A stretch of 64,000 nt of DNA from Comamonas avium (GCF_014836675.1 NZ_JACSQK010000002.1:186001-250000), one strand, 5' to 3'. Numbered from the stretch's first letter, positions 33,945-43,460 are shown. Notes: generated by a model from the letters alone, not told the origin. Numbers and translations are program-made.

Positions 33945-34064
33945 TGTTCCTGTTGCCTGTGTGCTTAGCTCTGCACCTGGGAAAGACGGTGAACAAGAAG
34001 CCTTGGTGGCGATACCAGGGCTTTGCGTCTTTTTAAGTGTGAGCGATAGAGAGGAACTCAGATC

Positions 34065-35723
34065 ATGGATCTGTTTGCGCTGATGCGGATGTTCACGATC
34101 AAGGTGCGCATGTTGGGTGCCATTGCCGTGGTGCTGGTGTTGCTGGGCCTTTTGGGTGGGGCAGGCATGTTTGGCATGTTTCGCCTGCATGACCTGAACC
34201 AGAGTTTTCTGAACGGACCTTTTCAGCAGGTGGGCCTGATGACCAAGGTGCAAACCAGCTTGGCATTGGTGCGTTCTCTGGAAAAAGACATGGTGATTCA
34301 GTACGAGCAGCCCGAGCAGCTCCAAAAGACCCATACAGACTGGCAGGCCAGCTTGCAGGCGGTGCGTGCTGCAGGCGAGGAATTTGCCAAAGCTGCGCCG
34401 CAGCAAGATGTGCAGGTGATTCAAACACTGCTCAAGCACCTGGACCAATACCAGGAGCTGTTTGTGCCTGTGGCACGTCAGCTGCTTGCAGGCGGGTACG
34501 ACAGTGCCACCGTGGCGCAGCGCGTAGGGCGGCGTGCCAGTGCCGAGTTTGTTGAGGCAGAAAAACAGTTGCAATCGCTGGAGCAGCTTTTGCAGACCCA
34601 GGCACAGGAGGCGCAGGCGCGTGGTGTTGAGGTGGCTTCACAAACGCAGTGGCTGTTCATCTTGGCGCTGATCATTACCACGGCAGTGGTCGCTCCGCTG
34701 ACCCTGCTGAACATGGTGTCCATTTGCCGCCCGCTGCAAGACGCGAAAAGGCTGGCAGATGCCATTGCCCAGGGCGACTTGACCGAAAAGCTGGATGTCG
34801 TGGGTAAAGATGAGGTCTCTGATCTGCAAAATGCACTCAAGACCATGCAGACCAACCTCAATGGCATGGTGGGGCGTGTGCGCGATGCCAGCGGCAACAT
34901 CGCAACCGCAAGCCAGGAAATTGCCACGGGCAACGGTGACCTGTCGGCGCGCACTGAGCAAACCGCCAGCAACCTGCAGCAAACCGTAGCGTCGCTGTTG
35001 CAACTGACATCCACCGTACAGCAAACGGCATCGTCCGCGCAGACAGCCAATCAACTGTCTGCATCGGCCTCGCAAACAGCGGCGCAGGGCGGTACTGTTG
35101 TCGCGCAGGCGGTGCAGAGCATGCATGAAATTGCCGCATCGAGCCGCAAGATTGGCGACATCATTGGTTTGATTGACTCGATTGCTTTTCAGACCAACAT
35201 CTTGGCGCTGAATGCCGCAGTGGAAGCGGCCCGCGCCGGTGAACAAGGCCGGGGCTTTGCCGTGGTGGCCGGTGAAGTGCGCTTGCTTGCACGGCGCAGT
35301 GCCGAAGCTGCCAGCGATATCAAGCGGTTGATTCAAAGCAGCGTGAATGCGGTCGATGGCGGTGTGAAACACGTGGAATCTGCAGGAAAAACCATGCAGG
35401 AAGTCGTTGGCAGTATTCAGCGTGTGGGCGACATCATTGGCGAGATCACCGCTGCAGCCAACGAGCAGTCGGGTGGCATTTCTCAGGTCAACCAGGCCGT
35501 GGGAGACATTGACCGCATGACACAGCAAAATGCCGCCCTGGTAGAAGAGTCTGCGGCTGCGGCCGAATCGCTCAAGGAGCAAGCAGAGCGTCTGGCGGGC
35601 GTGGTGCAGCAGTTCAAACTCGACCACCAGGCCAGTGCAGGCTATGCACAGTCCCACACAGGTTTTTCTGGCGTGGCCCAGCCTCAGGCACTGCGAAAAC
35701 CTGCGCAGGCACTGTTGAGCTAA
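34065..35723 (+). CDS. Methyl-accepting chemotaxis protein
   Basis: This 552-residue chemoreceptor has a transmembrane helix (about 14-36), a periplasmic four-helix-bundle sensor (about 40-195), a second helix (about 197-218), a HAMP linker (about 220-272) and a cytoplasmic signalling domain. The hairpin tip is recognisable as G-R-G-F-A-V-V-A-G-E-V-R. It signals through CheA/CheW to bias flagellar rotation, but no chemotaxis operon lies nearby. The AGGAACTC ribosome site precedes the ATG. The ligand is unknown. Confidence 0.92.
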   Translation: MDLFALMRMFTIKVRMLGAIAVVLVLLGLLGGAGMFGMFRLHDLNQSFLNGPFQQVGLMTKVQTSLALVRSLEKDMVIQYEQPEQLQKTHTDWQASLQAVRAAGEEFAKAAPQQDVQVIQTLLKHLDQYQELFVPVARQLLAGGYDSATVAQRVGRRASAEFVEAEKQLQSLEQLLQTQAQEAQARGVEVASQTQWLFILALIITTAVVAPLTLLNMVSICRPLQDAKRLADAIAQGDLTEKLDVVGKDEVSDLQNALKTMQTNLNGMVGRVRDASGNIATASQEIATGNGDLSARTEQTASNLQQTVASLLQLTSTVQQTASSAQTANQLSASASQTAAQGGTVVAQAVQSMHEIAASSRKIGDIIGLIDSIAFQTNILALNAAVEAARAGEQGRGFAVVAGEVRLLARRSAEAASDIKRLIQSSVNAVDGGVKHVESAGKTMQEVVGSIQRVGDIIGEITAAANEQSGGISQVNQAVGDIDRMTQQNAALVEESAAAAESLKEQAERLAGVVQQFKLDHQASAGYAQSHTGFSGVAQPQALRKPAQALLS

Positions 35724-35725
35724 AT

Positions 35726-35812
35726 AAAAGATAGCTACTAACGCTTGCGTGTACTTGTTTTCAGATATCTAGAGCATTGAAACTCAATGTAGTAAAGCGC
35801 TGATAGCTATCA
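35726..35812. repeat. Dispersed palindromic intergenic repeat, copy 3
   Basis: One of the best copies: ATAGCTACTAACGCTTG left arm, TTTTCAGATAT inner motif, then CATTGAAA and AAAGCGCTGATAGCTAT on the right. It lies directly after the chemoreceptor stop codon. Confidence 0.8.
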
Positions 35813-35830
35813 TTATGGTTTAACCATTAA

Positions 35831-35860
35831 AAAAGGGCTTCCGTACGGAAGCCCTTTTTG
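35831..35860. terminator. Bidirectional terminator
   Basis: AAAAGGGCTTCC and GGAAGCCCTTTT around a 4-base centre, between the convergent chemoreceptor and glutathione S-transferase genes. Confidence 0.88.
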
Positions 35861-35885
35861 CATGCGGCAAAGCAGCGGGGTGTGT

Positions 35886-36497
35886 TTAGGGCTTGAGCAG
35901 GCCTTCGGCGCGCAGTGCAGCTTGAACGGCGGGGCGGGAAGAGACACGTTGCTGGTAAGCCTGCAGGTTTGGCAGGTCAGACAGATCCAGGCCCACCACT
36001 TTTCCCCAGTTAGTGATCGTGAACAGGTAGGCATCGGCCACAGTGAACTGGCTGCCCATCAGGTAATCCTTGCCTGCCAACTGCTGCTCTACCCATTCAA
36101 AGCGGCCACGCAGCGCTTGGCGCACCGTGGGCTTGTATGCCTCGGGGGTGCTGGGCCTGAACAGTGGGCCAAAGCTTTTGTGCAGCTCGGTGCCAATAAA
36201 GTTGAGCCATTCCAGAACGCGATATCGCTCCATCGTGCCCACGGCAGGCAAGAGCTTTTTCTCGGGTGCTCGGTCTGCCAGGTATTGCACGATCACCGGG
36301 CCTTCACGCAGGCTCTGGCCATCATCGAGCACCAGAAAAGGTACATAGCCCAGTGGATTGATGGTGTAGAAATCTATGCCATCTGGCAACTGGTGGCTTT
36401 TGGTGCTGGTCAGAATGTATTCGCAGGCAATGCCGGCCTCCTCGGCAACGATATGGGGCGACAAAGAGCAGGCACCTGGGCTGAAATAAAGCTTCAT
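35886..36497 (-). CDS. Glutathione S-transferase
   Basis: This 203-residue protein has a thioredoxin-like N-terminal domain with the S-P-G-A-C-S-L motif of beta-class enzymes (residues 6-12), a V-L-D-D-G-Q-S-L-R-E loop near residue 57, and an all-helical C-terminal domain with Y-L-M-G-S-Q-F-T-V-A-D-A-Y. Members conjugate or reduce with glutathione. I chose the ATG at 36497, giving M-K-L-Y-F-S-P. The physiological substrate cannot be inferred. Confidence 0.9.
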   Translation of the reverse strand: MKLYFSPGACSLSPHIVAEEAGIACEYILTSTKSHQLPDGIDFYTINPLGYVPFLVLDDGQSLREGPVIVQYLADRAPEKKLLPAVGTMERYRVLEWLNFIGTELHKSFGPLFRPSTPEAYKPTVRQALRGRFEWVEQQLAGKDYLMGSQFTVADAYLFTITNWGKVVGLDLSDLPNLQAYQQRVSSRPAVQAALRAEGLLKP

Positions 36498-36755
36498 GTT
36501 TCTCAAACCTTTCTTGCAATGCTGGGCGATAAGGCCAAGGCCATGCTACGCCTTATGCGCGGTGCAATAGTGCCAAGAAGCCGTACCTCAGACGCGGTGG
36601 CGTGCAGCGCCAAGACAAGATAGGCAAAGGATGGGAAAATTGGGGGTTTGCCTGCGCCTGAAAGTTTTTGGTGGCGCGCGGGCTGCATCAAGCGCACGCC
36701 TGCAACGGTTGCGAAGGGCGGGTGAACCACCACGCCGCCTGCGACGGAGAAAACC

Positions 36756-38714
36756 ATGCTGTACCCCCAAGAATTTGATGTGATCGTCGTCGGCGGCGGT
36801 CACGCTGGCACCGAAGCGGCGCTGGCCGCAGCCCGTATGGGCTGCAAAACTTTGCTTTTGACGCACAACATTGAGACCTTGGGTCAGATGTCGTGCAACC
36901 CTTCCATTGGTGGCATTGGCAAAGGCCACCTGGTCAAGGAAGTGGACGCCATGGGCGGTGCCATGGCGCTGGCCACCGATGTTGGCGGTATCCAGTTTCG
37001 CATTCTGAACAGCTCCAAAGGCCCGGCTGTGCGCGCTACCCGTGCGCAGGCAGACCGCATTCTGTACAAGGCGGCCATCCGCGAGATGCTGGAAAACCAG
37101 CCCAATCTGTGGCTGTTCCAGCAGGCGGTGGACGATCTGATGGTGGAGGGCGATCGCGTGGTCGGCGCCGTTACGCAGGTAGGCATCCAGTTCAGATCCA
37201 AGACCGTGGTGTTGACGGCTGGAACCTTCCTGGACGGCAAGATCCACGTGGGCCTGGACAACTACGCCGCAGGCCGTGCGGGCGATCCGCCAGCCGTTTC
37301 ACTGTCTGCGCGTCTGAAAGAGCTGAAACTGCCCCAGGGCCGCCTGAAGACCGGAACCCCTCCGCGTATCGACGGCCGCTCGATCGACTTCAGCCAGTGC
37401 ACCGAGCAGCCAGGCGATGGCATGCCCGGTGGCATGAATGAAGGCCATGTGCCAGTGTTCAGCTACCGTGGTCACGCAGACATGCACCCACGACAAATGC
37501 CGTGCTGGGTCACGCATACCAACGAGCGCACGCACGAGATCATTCGCAGCGGTTTTGACCGCAGCCCCATGTTCACCGGCAAGATTGAAGGCGTGGGCCC
37601 GCGCTACTGCCCCAGCGTGGAAGACAAGATCAACCGCTTTGCAGACAAAGACAGTCACCAGATCTTTCTGGAGCCAGAAGGTCTGACCACGCACGAGTTT
37701 TACCCCAACGGTATCTCGACCTCTCTGCCTTTTGATATTCAGTATGCGCTGGTGCGTTCCATGAAGGGGCTGGAGAACGCGCACATCTTGCGCCCCGGCT
37801 ACGCCATTGAATACGACTACTTTGATCCACGTGGTCTGAAGTCCAGCTTTGAAACCCGCCAGATCAACGGACTGTTCTTTGCCGGCCAGATCAATGGCAC
37901 GACGGGGTACGAAGAGGCCGCGGCCCAGGGCATGTTCGCCGGCATCAACGCTGGCTTGCAAGCGCGCGAGATGGGTGCCTGGTTGCCCCGCCGCGATGAG
38001 GCTTACCTGGGCGTGCTGGTGGATGACCTGACCACGCAAGGCGTGACAGAGCCTTACCGCATGTTCACCAGCCGTGCAGAGTTCCGCCTGCAGCTGCGTG
38101 AAGACAACGCCGACATGCGCTTGACAGAAATTGGTCGAAAGCTCGGTGTAGTAGGTGATGCACAGTGGGAAATGTTCAATCGCAAACGTGACGCTGTTTC
38201 ACGTGAAACAGAACGCCTGAAGGCCACGTGGGTGAACCCCCGCAGCCTGCCCGCAGCTGAAGCAGAGCGTGTGCTGGGCAAGAGCATTGAGCATGAGTAC
38301 AGCCTGTTTGACTTGCTCCGTCGTCCCGGCGTGTCTTACCCCGCCTTGGCTCAGATGAGCGAAGGCAAGTACCAGTCCGCCGAAGTTTCACGTGAAACAC
38401 TGGGAGACCTGCACGCAGCGGTGATCGAGCAGGTTGAAATTGCAGCCAAGTACTCGGGCTACATTGATCGTCAAAAAGACGAGGTCGAACGTGCCGCTCA
38501 CTATGAAACACTGAAGCTGCCCGCCGAGCTGGATTACATGCAGGTGGCAGCCTTGTCGATTGAGGTGCGCCAAAAGCTGCAAAAGCACCGGCCCGAAACA
38601 CTGGGCCAGGCGTCGCGCATTTCCGGGGTCACCCCGGCTGCGGTTTCTCTGCTGCTGATCCACCTGAAAAAAGGCGGCTTCAAAGACTTTGCACCGTTGA
38701 AGGAGTCGGCATGA
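36756..38714 (+). CDS. mnmG: tRNA uridine-5-carboxymethylaminomethyl synthesis enzyme MnmG
   Basis: This 652-residue FAD enzyme works with MnmE to install the cmnm5 group on the wobble uridine of several tRNAs. The N-terminus has the FAD-binding [10 protein letters not shown] motif (residues 13-22), an [13 protein letters not shown] segment follows near 47-59, and the C-terminal helical domain is complete. Two ParB-binding parS sites lie inside the gene (38195 and 38384). It overlaps rsmG by 4 bases (ATGA), so the two are coupled, as is usual near origins. Confidence 0.96.
   Translation: MLYPQEFDVIVVGGGHAGTEAALAAARMGCKTLLLTHNIETLGQMSCNPSIGGIGKGHLVKEVDAMGGAMALATDVGGIQFRILNSSKGPAVRATRAQADRILYKAAIREMLENQPNLWLFQQAVDDLMVEGDRVVGAVTQVGIQFRSKTVVLTAGTFLDGKIHVGLDNYAAGRAGDPPAVSLSARLKELKLPQGRLKTGTPPRIDGRSIDFSQCTEQPGDGMPGGMNEGHVPVFSYRGHADMHPRQMPCWVTHTNERTHEIIRSGFDRSPMFTGKIEGVGPRYCPSVEDKINRFADKDSHQIFLEPEGLTTHEFYPNGISTSLPFDIQYALVRSMKGLENAHILRPGYAIEYDYFDPRGLKSSFETRQINGLFFAGQINGTTGYEEAAAQGMFAGINAGLQAREMGAWLPRRDEAYLGVLVDDLTTQGVTEPYRMFTSRAEFRLQLREDNADMRLTEIGRKLGVVGDAQWEMFNRKRDAVSRETERLKATWVNPRSLPAAEAERVLGKSIEHEYSLFDLLRRPGVSYPALAQMSEGKYQSAEVSRETLGDLHAAVIEQVEIAAKYSGYIDRQKDEVERAAHYETLKLPAELDYMQVAALSIEVRQKLQKHRPETLGQASRISGVTPAAVSLLLIHLKKGGFKDFAPLKESA
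38195..38210. promoter_or_regulatory. parS: parS site 2 (perfect), inside mnmG
   Basis: TGTTTCACGTGAAACA is a perfect match to the 16-base ParB consensus palindrome, embedded in the mnmG reading frame. Confidence 0.93.
38384..38399. promoter_or_regulatory. parS: parS site 3, inside mnmG
   Basis: AGTTTCACGTGAAACA matches the parS consensus at 15 of 16 bases, 189 bases from site 2 and also inside the mnmG frame. Confidence 0.92.
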
Positions 38715-39379
38715 GCGAATTGCGCAGGCAGCTGGAGCAGGGCGCAGCAAAGCTGTCGCTGAACCTGTCGATAGAGCAGCTCGATAAGCTGATGGACTTT
38801 CTGGATCTGCTGCAAAAGTGGAACAAAGTCTACAACCTGACGTCGGTGCGTGACCCGCAAGAGATGATGTCGCTGCACATGCTAGACAGTCTGGCGGCAG
38901 TGCCTGCGCTGCGCCGCCATGTGGCTGAACTGAGCAAGCCTGCGGGCAAGCGTGTGATGCAGCTGGACGTTGGCTCTGGCGGTGGTCTGCCTGGTGTGGT
39001 GTTTGCAGTGTGCTGCCCCGAGGTCGATATCCACTGTGTAGACACCGTGGGCAAGAAGGCTGCCTTCTTGCAGCAATCGGCAGTGGCGCTGAAGCTGCCC
39101 AACCTCAAAGGCATTCACGCGCGTGTGGAAACGCTCCATGGTCCCTATGACATTGTCAGTTGCCGTGCCTTTGCATCATTGGTGGATTTCACTACCTGGT
39201 CGCGCGCGGCGATTGCGGCTGATGGCATCTGGTTTGCCATGAAGGGCAAGCACCCACAAGATGAAATAGATGCACTGGGTAACAACGTGCATGTGTTTCA
39301 CGTGGAACCTTTGAACGTTCCTGGGCTGGATGCGGAGCGCTGCATCGTGTGGGCGAAACCCGTCGCCGACACACTTTGA
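38711..39379 (+). CDS. rsmG: 16S rRNA (guanine-527-N7)-methyltransferase RsmG
   Basis: This 222-residue SAM-dependent enzyme methylates G527 of 16S rRNA; its loss gives low-level streptomycin resistance. The SAM-binding motif reads [11 protein letters not shown] near residue 77, with the family's N-L-T-S-V-R-D and M-L-D-S-L motifs near 42-60. It overlaps mnmG at the start and contains parS site 4 near its end. A terminator follows. Confidence 0.95.
   Translation: MSELRRQLEQGAAKLSLNLSIEQLDKLMDFLDLLQKWNKVYNLTSVRDPQEMMSLHMLDSLAAVPALRRHVAELSKPAGKRVMQLDVGSGGGLPGVVFAVCCPEVDIHCVDTVGKKAAFLQQSAVALKLPNLKGIHARVETLHGPYDIVSCRAFASLVDFTTWSRAAIAADGIWFAMKGKHPQDEIDALGNNVHVFHVEPLNVPGLDAERCIVWAKPVADTL
39294..39309. 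promoter_or_regulatory. parS: parS site 4, inside rsmG
   Basis: TGTTTCACGTGGAACC keeps the CACGTG core and matches the parS consensus except for two bases, inside the end of rsmG. Confidence 0.86.
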
Positions 39380-39502
39380 ACCGCCACTGAACGCACTCCT
39401 GGCATAAACTCGGGTTTTCGTGAAACCTTGTTTTGCGAAACAGAGTTTTCAATGCGGGGGTGGCGTTGGCAAGATACACGGCATGCCCTGTGTGCCGCAT
39501 TG

Positions 39503-39533
39503 AAAGGCCAAAGCTTACGCGCTTGGCCTTTTT
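39503..39533 (+). terminator. Terminator after rsmG
   Basis: AAAGGCCAA (39503-39511) and TTGGCCTTT (39524-39532) arms with a T-run, separating rsmG from the parA promoter region. Confidence 0.75.
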
Positions 39534-39609
39534 CCTTTGTGTAGCAATGCTTTGCAGCACAAAGGGTGTTTCATAAAGAGCGCATGGCGCCCTTCACCAG
39601 CTTTTTCTC

Positions 39610-40380
39610 ATGGCCCAAATTTTCTGTATAGCCAACCAAAAGGGTGGCGTCGGCAAAACAACAACAGCAGTGAATCTGGCCGCCGGCTTGGCCAAGGTAG
39701 GCCAGCGGGTATTGCTGGTGGACCTGGATCCGCAGGGCAACGCCACCATGGGTTCAGGCATTGACAAGCGTGCTTTAGAGCTGAGTGTGTACGACGTGCT
39801 GCTGGAGTCTGCCTCTATTCAGGAAGCCGCCGTGCTGTCTGAAAAGTGCGGCTATCACGTGCTTGGTGCCAACCGTGAATTGAGTGGTGCAGAGATTGAA
39901 CTGGTAGCGCTGGAGCGCCGCAATGAGCGCCTCAAGACGGCGCTGGATGCAGTCAAAAACGACTTTGATTTTGTGCTGATTGATTGCCCGCCAAGCTTGT
40001 CCATGCTCACGCTCAATGGCTTGTGTTCGGCCCATGGCGTGATCGTGCCCATGCAGTGCGAGTATTTTGCGCTGGAAGGCCTGACCGATCTGGTCAACAC
40101 CATCAAGCAGGTGCACGCCAACATGAACAAAGAGCTGAAGATCATTGGCTTGCTGCGCGTGATGTTTGACCCCCGCACCACCCTGCAGCAGCAGGTGAGT
40201 GACCAGCTCAAGGCCCACTTTGGCGACAAAGTGTTCGACACCGTGATTCCCCGCAACGTACGCCTGGCTGAAGCCCCCAGCTACGGCGTGCCCGGCGTGG
40301 TGTTTGACCCTTCCGCCAAGGGCAGCAAAGCGTTTATTGACTTTGCCAAAGAGATGGTCAAACGCATTGACAAGAAATAG
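39610..40380 (+). CDS. parA: Chromosome-partitioning ATPase ParA
   Basis: This 256-residue Walker-type ATPase moves the ParB-parS complex and segregates the newly copied origin. The deviant Walker A is K-G-G-V-G-K-T-T with Lys16 as the catalytic lysine, and the D-L-D-P-Q-G-N-A motif near 41-48 is the family signature. The short length without an N-terminal helix-turn-helix is that of chromosomal (Soj-type) ParA and not plasmid ParA. It stands 62 bases before a small hydrolase gene and then parB, a typical origin-proximal order. Confidence 0.95.
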   Translation: MAQIFCIANQKGGVGKTTTAVNLAAGLAKVGQRVLLVDLDPQGNATMGSGIDKRALELSVYDVLLESASIQEAAVLSEKCGYHVLGANRELSGAEIELVALERRNERLKTALDAVKNDFDFVLIDCPPSLSMLTLNGLCSAHGVIVPMQCEYFALEGLTDLVNTIKQVHANMNKELKIIGLLRVMFDPRTTLQQQVSDQLKAHFGDKVFDTVIPRNVRLAEAPSYGVPGVVFDPSAKGSKAFIDFAKEMVKRIDKK

Positions 40381-40388
40381 GTCTTCAC

Positions 40389-40436
40389 GGAAAACGCCCT
40401 CTGAGACAGATACAACAAGCGTTAACAGCTACGAAA
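40389..40436. repeat. Half-copy of the dispersed palindromic repeat
   Basis: Only the right half of the family is kept: GGAAAAC followed, after about 18 bases, by AACAAGCGTTAACAGCTAC and an A-run. It may be a decayed copy. Confidence 0.5.
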
Positions 40437-40442
40437 AAGCAA

Positions 40443-40997
40443 GTGACTGATTCTGTGAATTCTCCCCGTGTATTGCTGCTGCCTGGCTGGCAAAACTCTG
40501 ATGCCGGCCACTGGCAAAGCCGCTGGGAAGCGCTGCATGGCTACGAGCGTGTGCAGCAGCATGACTGGCAGCGCCCGCTGCGCGGAGACTGGTCTGCGCG
40601 CCTGCAAGACACGGTGATTGACAGTGCCCAGCCCGTGGTGCTGGTGGCACACAGTCTGGGCTGCATATTGACCGCATGGTGGGCAGCGCATTCCCCTGTG
40701 GCCAAAACCCGCGTGCAGGCTGCTTTGCTGGTTGCTCCGGCGGATGTGGAACAAGCGCACATTCGCAATCTGTTGCCCGGCTGGTCACCGCTGATGCTGC
40801 TGCGCCTGCCATTTCCCAGCGTGCTGGTGGGCAGCCAAAATGACCCGTATTGCACACCGGCGCGCACACAGCAGATGGCACAGGCCTGGGGATCGCAATT
40901 TGTGGACCTGGGCTGTGCAGGTCATATCAATACCGACAGCGGGCTGGGCGATTGGACCGATGGCCATGCTTTGCTGCAATCACTGATGAAAGATTAA
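40443..40997 (+). CDS. RBBP9/YdeN-type alpha/beta hydrolase
   Basis: This 184-residue protein is a small serine hydrolase of the RBBP9/YdeN family. The nucleophile is Ser in the G-x-S-x-G-like element V-A-H-S-L-G-C near residue 67, the acid is likely the Asp in Q-N-D-P-Y near 138 and the His in C-A-G-H-I-N near 160. The family's natural substrates are unknown. The frame starts at a GTG at 40443. Its position between parA and parB is an insertion in the usual pair and suggests co-transcription. Confidence 0.87.
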   Translation: MTDSVNSPRVLLLPGWQNSDAGHWQSRWEALHGYERVQQHDWQRPLRGDWSARLQDTVIDSAQPVVLVAHSLGCILTAWWAAHSPVAKTRVQAALLVAPADVEQAHIRNLLPGWSPLMLLRLPFPSVLVGSQNDPYCTPARTQQMAQAWGSQFVDLGCAGHINTDSGLGDWTDGHALLQSLMKD

Positions 40998-41001
40998 GAC
41001 C

Positions 41002-41916
41002 ATGGTGACCAAGAAACCCAAAGGCCTAGGACGTGGTTTGGAAGCGTTGCTGGGGCCCAAAGTAGAAGATGCACTGGCTGCCGCATCCACGGATGTGCCC
41101 AGCAGCTTGCCGGTCACCGAGATGGTGGCAGGCCAGTACCAGCCACGTACGCGCATGGATGAGGGTGCGCTGTATGAACTGGCCGAGAGCATCAAAGCGC
41201 AGGGCATCATGCAGCCAATTTTGGTGCGCAAACTGCTCAAGGGCGAGCATGCCGGCAGGTATGAAATCATCGCGGGGGAACGCCGCTTTCGCGCCTCAAA
41301 AATTGCAGGCTTAGACAGCGTGCCCGTGCTGGTTCGTGATGTGCCGGACGAAGCCGCCGCCGCCATGGCGCTGATTGAAAACATTCAGCGCGAAGACCTC
41401 AACCCGCTGGAAGAAGCGCAAGGTCTGGCACGGTTGGTCAAAGAGTTCAATTACACGCACGAGCAGGCGGCTCAGTCCATTGGTCGTTCGCGTTCTGCTG
41501 CATCCAACTTGCTGCGTTTGCTGAATCTGGCAGAACCGGTGCAGACCATGCTGATGGCCGGTGACATCGACATGGGCCACGCCCGCGCTCTGCTGGCTTT
41601 GGACAAGGCAGAGCAGATCAGCGCAGGCAACCAGATCGCAGGCAAGAAGCTGTCGGTGCGAGAGGCCGAGGGGCTGGTCAAAAAAATTGCGGAAAGCAAC
41701 GACGGTACGGCGGCAGCCAAGGGCAAAAAAGTAGCCAAATCGCGCGATGTGCAGCGCGTGGAAGAAGAGCTTTCTGACCTGTTGATGGCGCAGGTGGAGG
41801 TGCGTGTGAAAAAGCGCGTCAAACGCCACGGCAAGCTGCAGGACATGGGCGAGCTGGCCATCCAGTTTGGCTCGCTGGAAGAGCTCAATGGCCTGATCGA
41901 AAAACTGCGTGGCTAA
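41002..41916 (+). CDS. parB: Chromosome-partitioning protein ParB
   Basis: This 304-residue CTP-binding DNA clamp loads at parS and spreads along the chromosome. The N-terminal ParA-stimulating stretch K-G-L-G-R-G-L-E-A-L-L is at residues 6-16, the CTPase motif A-G-E-R-R-F-R-A near 92-99, a helix-turn-helix (T-H-E-Q-A-A-Q-S-I-G-R-S-R-S-A-A-S-N-L-L) near 152-171, and a dimerising C-terminus. The gene follows the hydrolase gene by 4 bases. Four parS sites within 8 kb are its expected targets. Confidence 0.96.
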   Translation: MVTKKPKGLGRGLEALLGPKVEDALAAASTDVPSSLPVTEMVAGQYQPRTRMDEGALYELAESIKAQGIMQPILVRKLLKGEHAGRYEIIAGERRFRASKIAGLDSVPVLVRDVPDEAAAAMALIENIQREDLNPLEEAQGLARLVKEFNYTHEQAAQSIGRSRSAASNLLRLLNLAEPVQTMLMAGDIDMGHARALLALDKAEQISAGNQIAGKKLSVREAEGLVKKIAESNDGTAAAKGKKVAKSRDVQRVEEELSDLLMAQVEVRVKKRVKRHGKLQDMGELAIQFGSLEELNGLIEKLRG

Positions 41917-41932
41917 GATCTGCGCACCATGC

Positions 41933-41961
41933 AAAAAGGGCTTCCGAGGAAGCCCTTTTTT
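41933..41961. terminator. Terminator between parB and the lipoprotein gene
   Basis: GGGCTTCC (41938-41945) and GGAAGCCC (41948-41955) arms with A-run and T-run on either side, usable from both strands. Confidence 0.87.
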
Positions 41962-41979
41962 GTTGCCTGTCAGCGCTGT

Positions 41980-42804
41980 TTACTTGCCCACTTTCAGCTG
42001 ACCGCCGCGGCCAAGGCCACCCTTGACTTCCTGGGCCTTGTAGTTGCGCAGAGACACCACCATGTTGTTGTAGGCATCCATAAAGGCGGCAACAGTTGCC
42101 TTGCCTTCTGGGGTGCGCGAGAACCCGCCCAGACCGGCTGCTGCGCCACCACCAAACGCCCCCAGTGCTGCGCCATAGTTGGTGGCTGTGGCATTGCCTT
42201 CGGAGATGGACAGCTGCACACCGGAGCGGATGTCAAACATGGTCATGGTGACCACCGACTGCTTGCTTTGCAGGTTGCCTGCCAGTGCGCCCGCTACACC
42301 ACCGAACAAGCCGCCCAGACCTGCGGCCAGACCACCCACCGATTCGTTGCTGATGATGATGGCGGGTTCCAGGTAGTAATCGGCGGCAACGCGCTGCCCC
42401 TTTTGCTGGCGCGAGCCGGCACGGAATTCGCCGGAATTGCGTTGCTTGTTCGTGATGGCAGAAAGCTTGCCTTCCGTGCGGCTGTTGCCAATGGAGGTGA
42501 TCACAAAGCAGTTGGACTGCTGGACCGCCAGACGGATCAGGGGCTCGATATTGGTCACCTGTGTGGCCTGCCCAAAGCTGGCAAACCATTCCTTGCCGCG
42601 GCCGTCGTCAACGGCCAGCGTGCCCAGGGGTGCATCGCAGCGTTCCAGAGATGCATTGGCGTTGACGCTTGCGGCACCGCCTGCAGCACCTGTGGCGGCT
42701 GTGGCTGCATTGCCTGTGGTGATCTGGCCACCACCGGGGGTCACGCAGGCAGTCAGAACCAGGGTGCTGGCAGCTGCCAGCAAAGTCAAAGTCTTCTTGG
42801 ACAT
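41980..42804 (-). CDS. CsgG/HfaB-like lipoprotein
   Basis: This 274-residue protein has a lipoprotein signal with the lipobox L-T-A-C (Cys20). The mature part resembles outer-membrane-associated CsgG-family proteins, with a Gly- and Ala-rich segment G-L-A-A-G-L-G-G-L-F-G-G near residue 160, a repeat of the same kind near 215 and a strand-rich region before it. CsgG forms curli export pores, but members of this wider family have various roles. The assignment is by overall pattern; I did not find curli genes nearby. Confidence 0.65.
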   Translation of the reverse strand: MSKKTLTLLAAASTLVLTACVTPGGGQITTGNAATAATGAAGGAASVNANASLERCDAPLGTLAVDDGRGKEWFASFGQATQVTNIEPLIRLAVQQSNCFVITSIGNSRTEGKLSAITNKQRNSGEFRAGSRQQKGQRVAADYYLEPAIIISNESVGGLAAGLGGLFGGVAGALAGNLQSKQSVVTMTMFDIRSGVQLSISEGNATATNYGAALGAFGGGAAAGLGGFSRTPEGKATVAAFMDAYNNMVVSLRNYKAQEVKGGLGRGGQLKVGK

Positions 42805-42860
42805 GGATGAGGTCTCTTTCAGTCAATAAAAACGGATAACAAAACGGGGTGCGACACAGC

Positions 42861-43460
42861 TCAATGCAAGTACCAGCTGGAGCCTCTCCAGTGCCAGTAA
42901 TACGGTGCTGTGGTGTACCAGGCTCCCCATGATTTGCGATCCGCCTCGCGGACCTGGTACTGTTCGTGTTCATTTTTCTTGGCGGCCTGGGCCTGGGGCA
43001 GCAGGCGCAGGGCCTCTTTATGGCCTTTGGCCGCTGCGCGCGAGAGCCACGCTTCAGCCTCGGCGGGGTCTGAGCCCATTTCCTCAAAGCCGAGCAGATA
43101 CAGGCGGCCCAGTGCAAATTGCGCGTCGACCAGACCCTGATCGCCAGCGCTGCGCAGCCACTCTATGGCTTGGAAGCTGTTGCGCTCTACGCCGTCGCCG
43201 CGCAGAAAACGCAGTGCCAGGTCATAGGCTGCTTTGGGATTTTTCTCTGCCAGCTGGCTCAAGGCTGCGAGCCTGCGTTCCGCCTCTGGGTCGGAGGGCG
43301 GACTGACGGCAGTCACGGTGTTGCGATGCTGGTCCACACACTGGCTGCCCGTGCAGACGCGAACGGTTTCTTGGCGAGACAATTGCTCTGCCGGTGGCTG
43401 TGCTGCGCAGCCTGCCAAGATGAACGCAGGCAGTACATACCATCCAAAAAATTTGGACAT
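42861..43460 (-). CDS. Sel1-repeat lipoprotein
   Basis: This 199-residue protein has a lipoprotein signal with an L-A-G-C lipobox (Cys18) and at least two Sel1-like repeats (around residues 85-155): G-D-G-V-E-R-N-S-F-Q-A-I-E-W-L-R and D-A-Q-F-A-L-G-R-L-Y with A-E-A-W-L-S-R-A-A-A-K-G-H. The C-terminus is rich in aromatic residues. It lies 56 bases from the CsgG-like lipoprotein gene on the same strand, so the two are likely co-transcribed and act in the envelope. Confidence 0.85.
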   Translation of the reverse strand: MSKFFGWYVLPAFILAGCAAQPPAEQLSRQETVRVCTGSQCVDQHRNTVTAVSPPSDPEAERRLAALSQLAEKNPKAAYDLALRFLRGDGVERNSFQAIEWLRSAGDQGLVDAQFALGRLYLLGFEEMGSDPAEAEAWLSRAAAKGHKEALRLLPQAQAAKKNEHEQYQVREADRKSWGAWYTTAPYYWHWRGSSWYLH

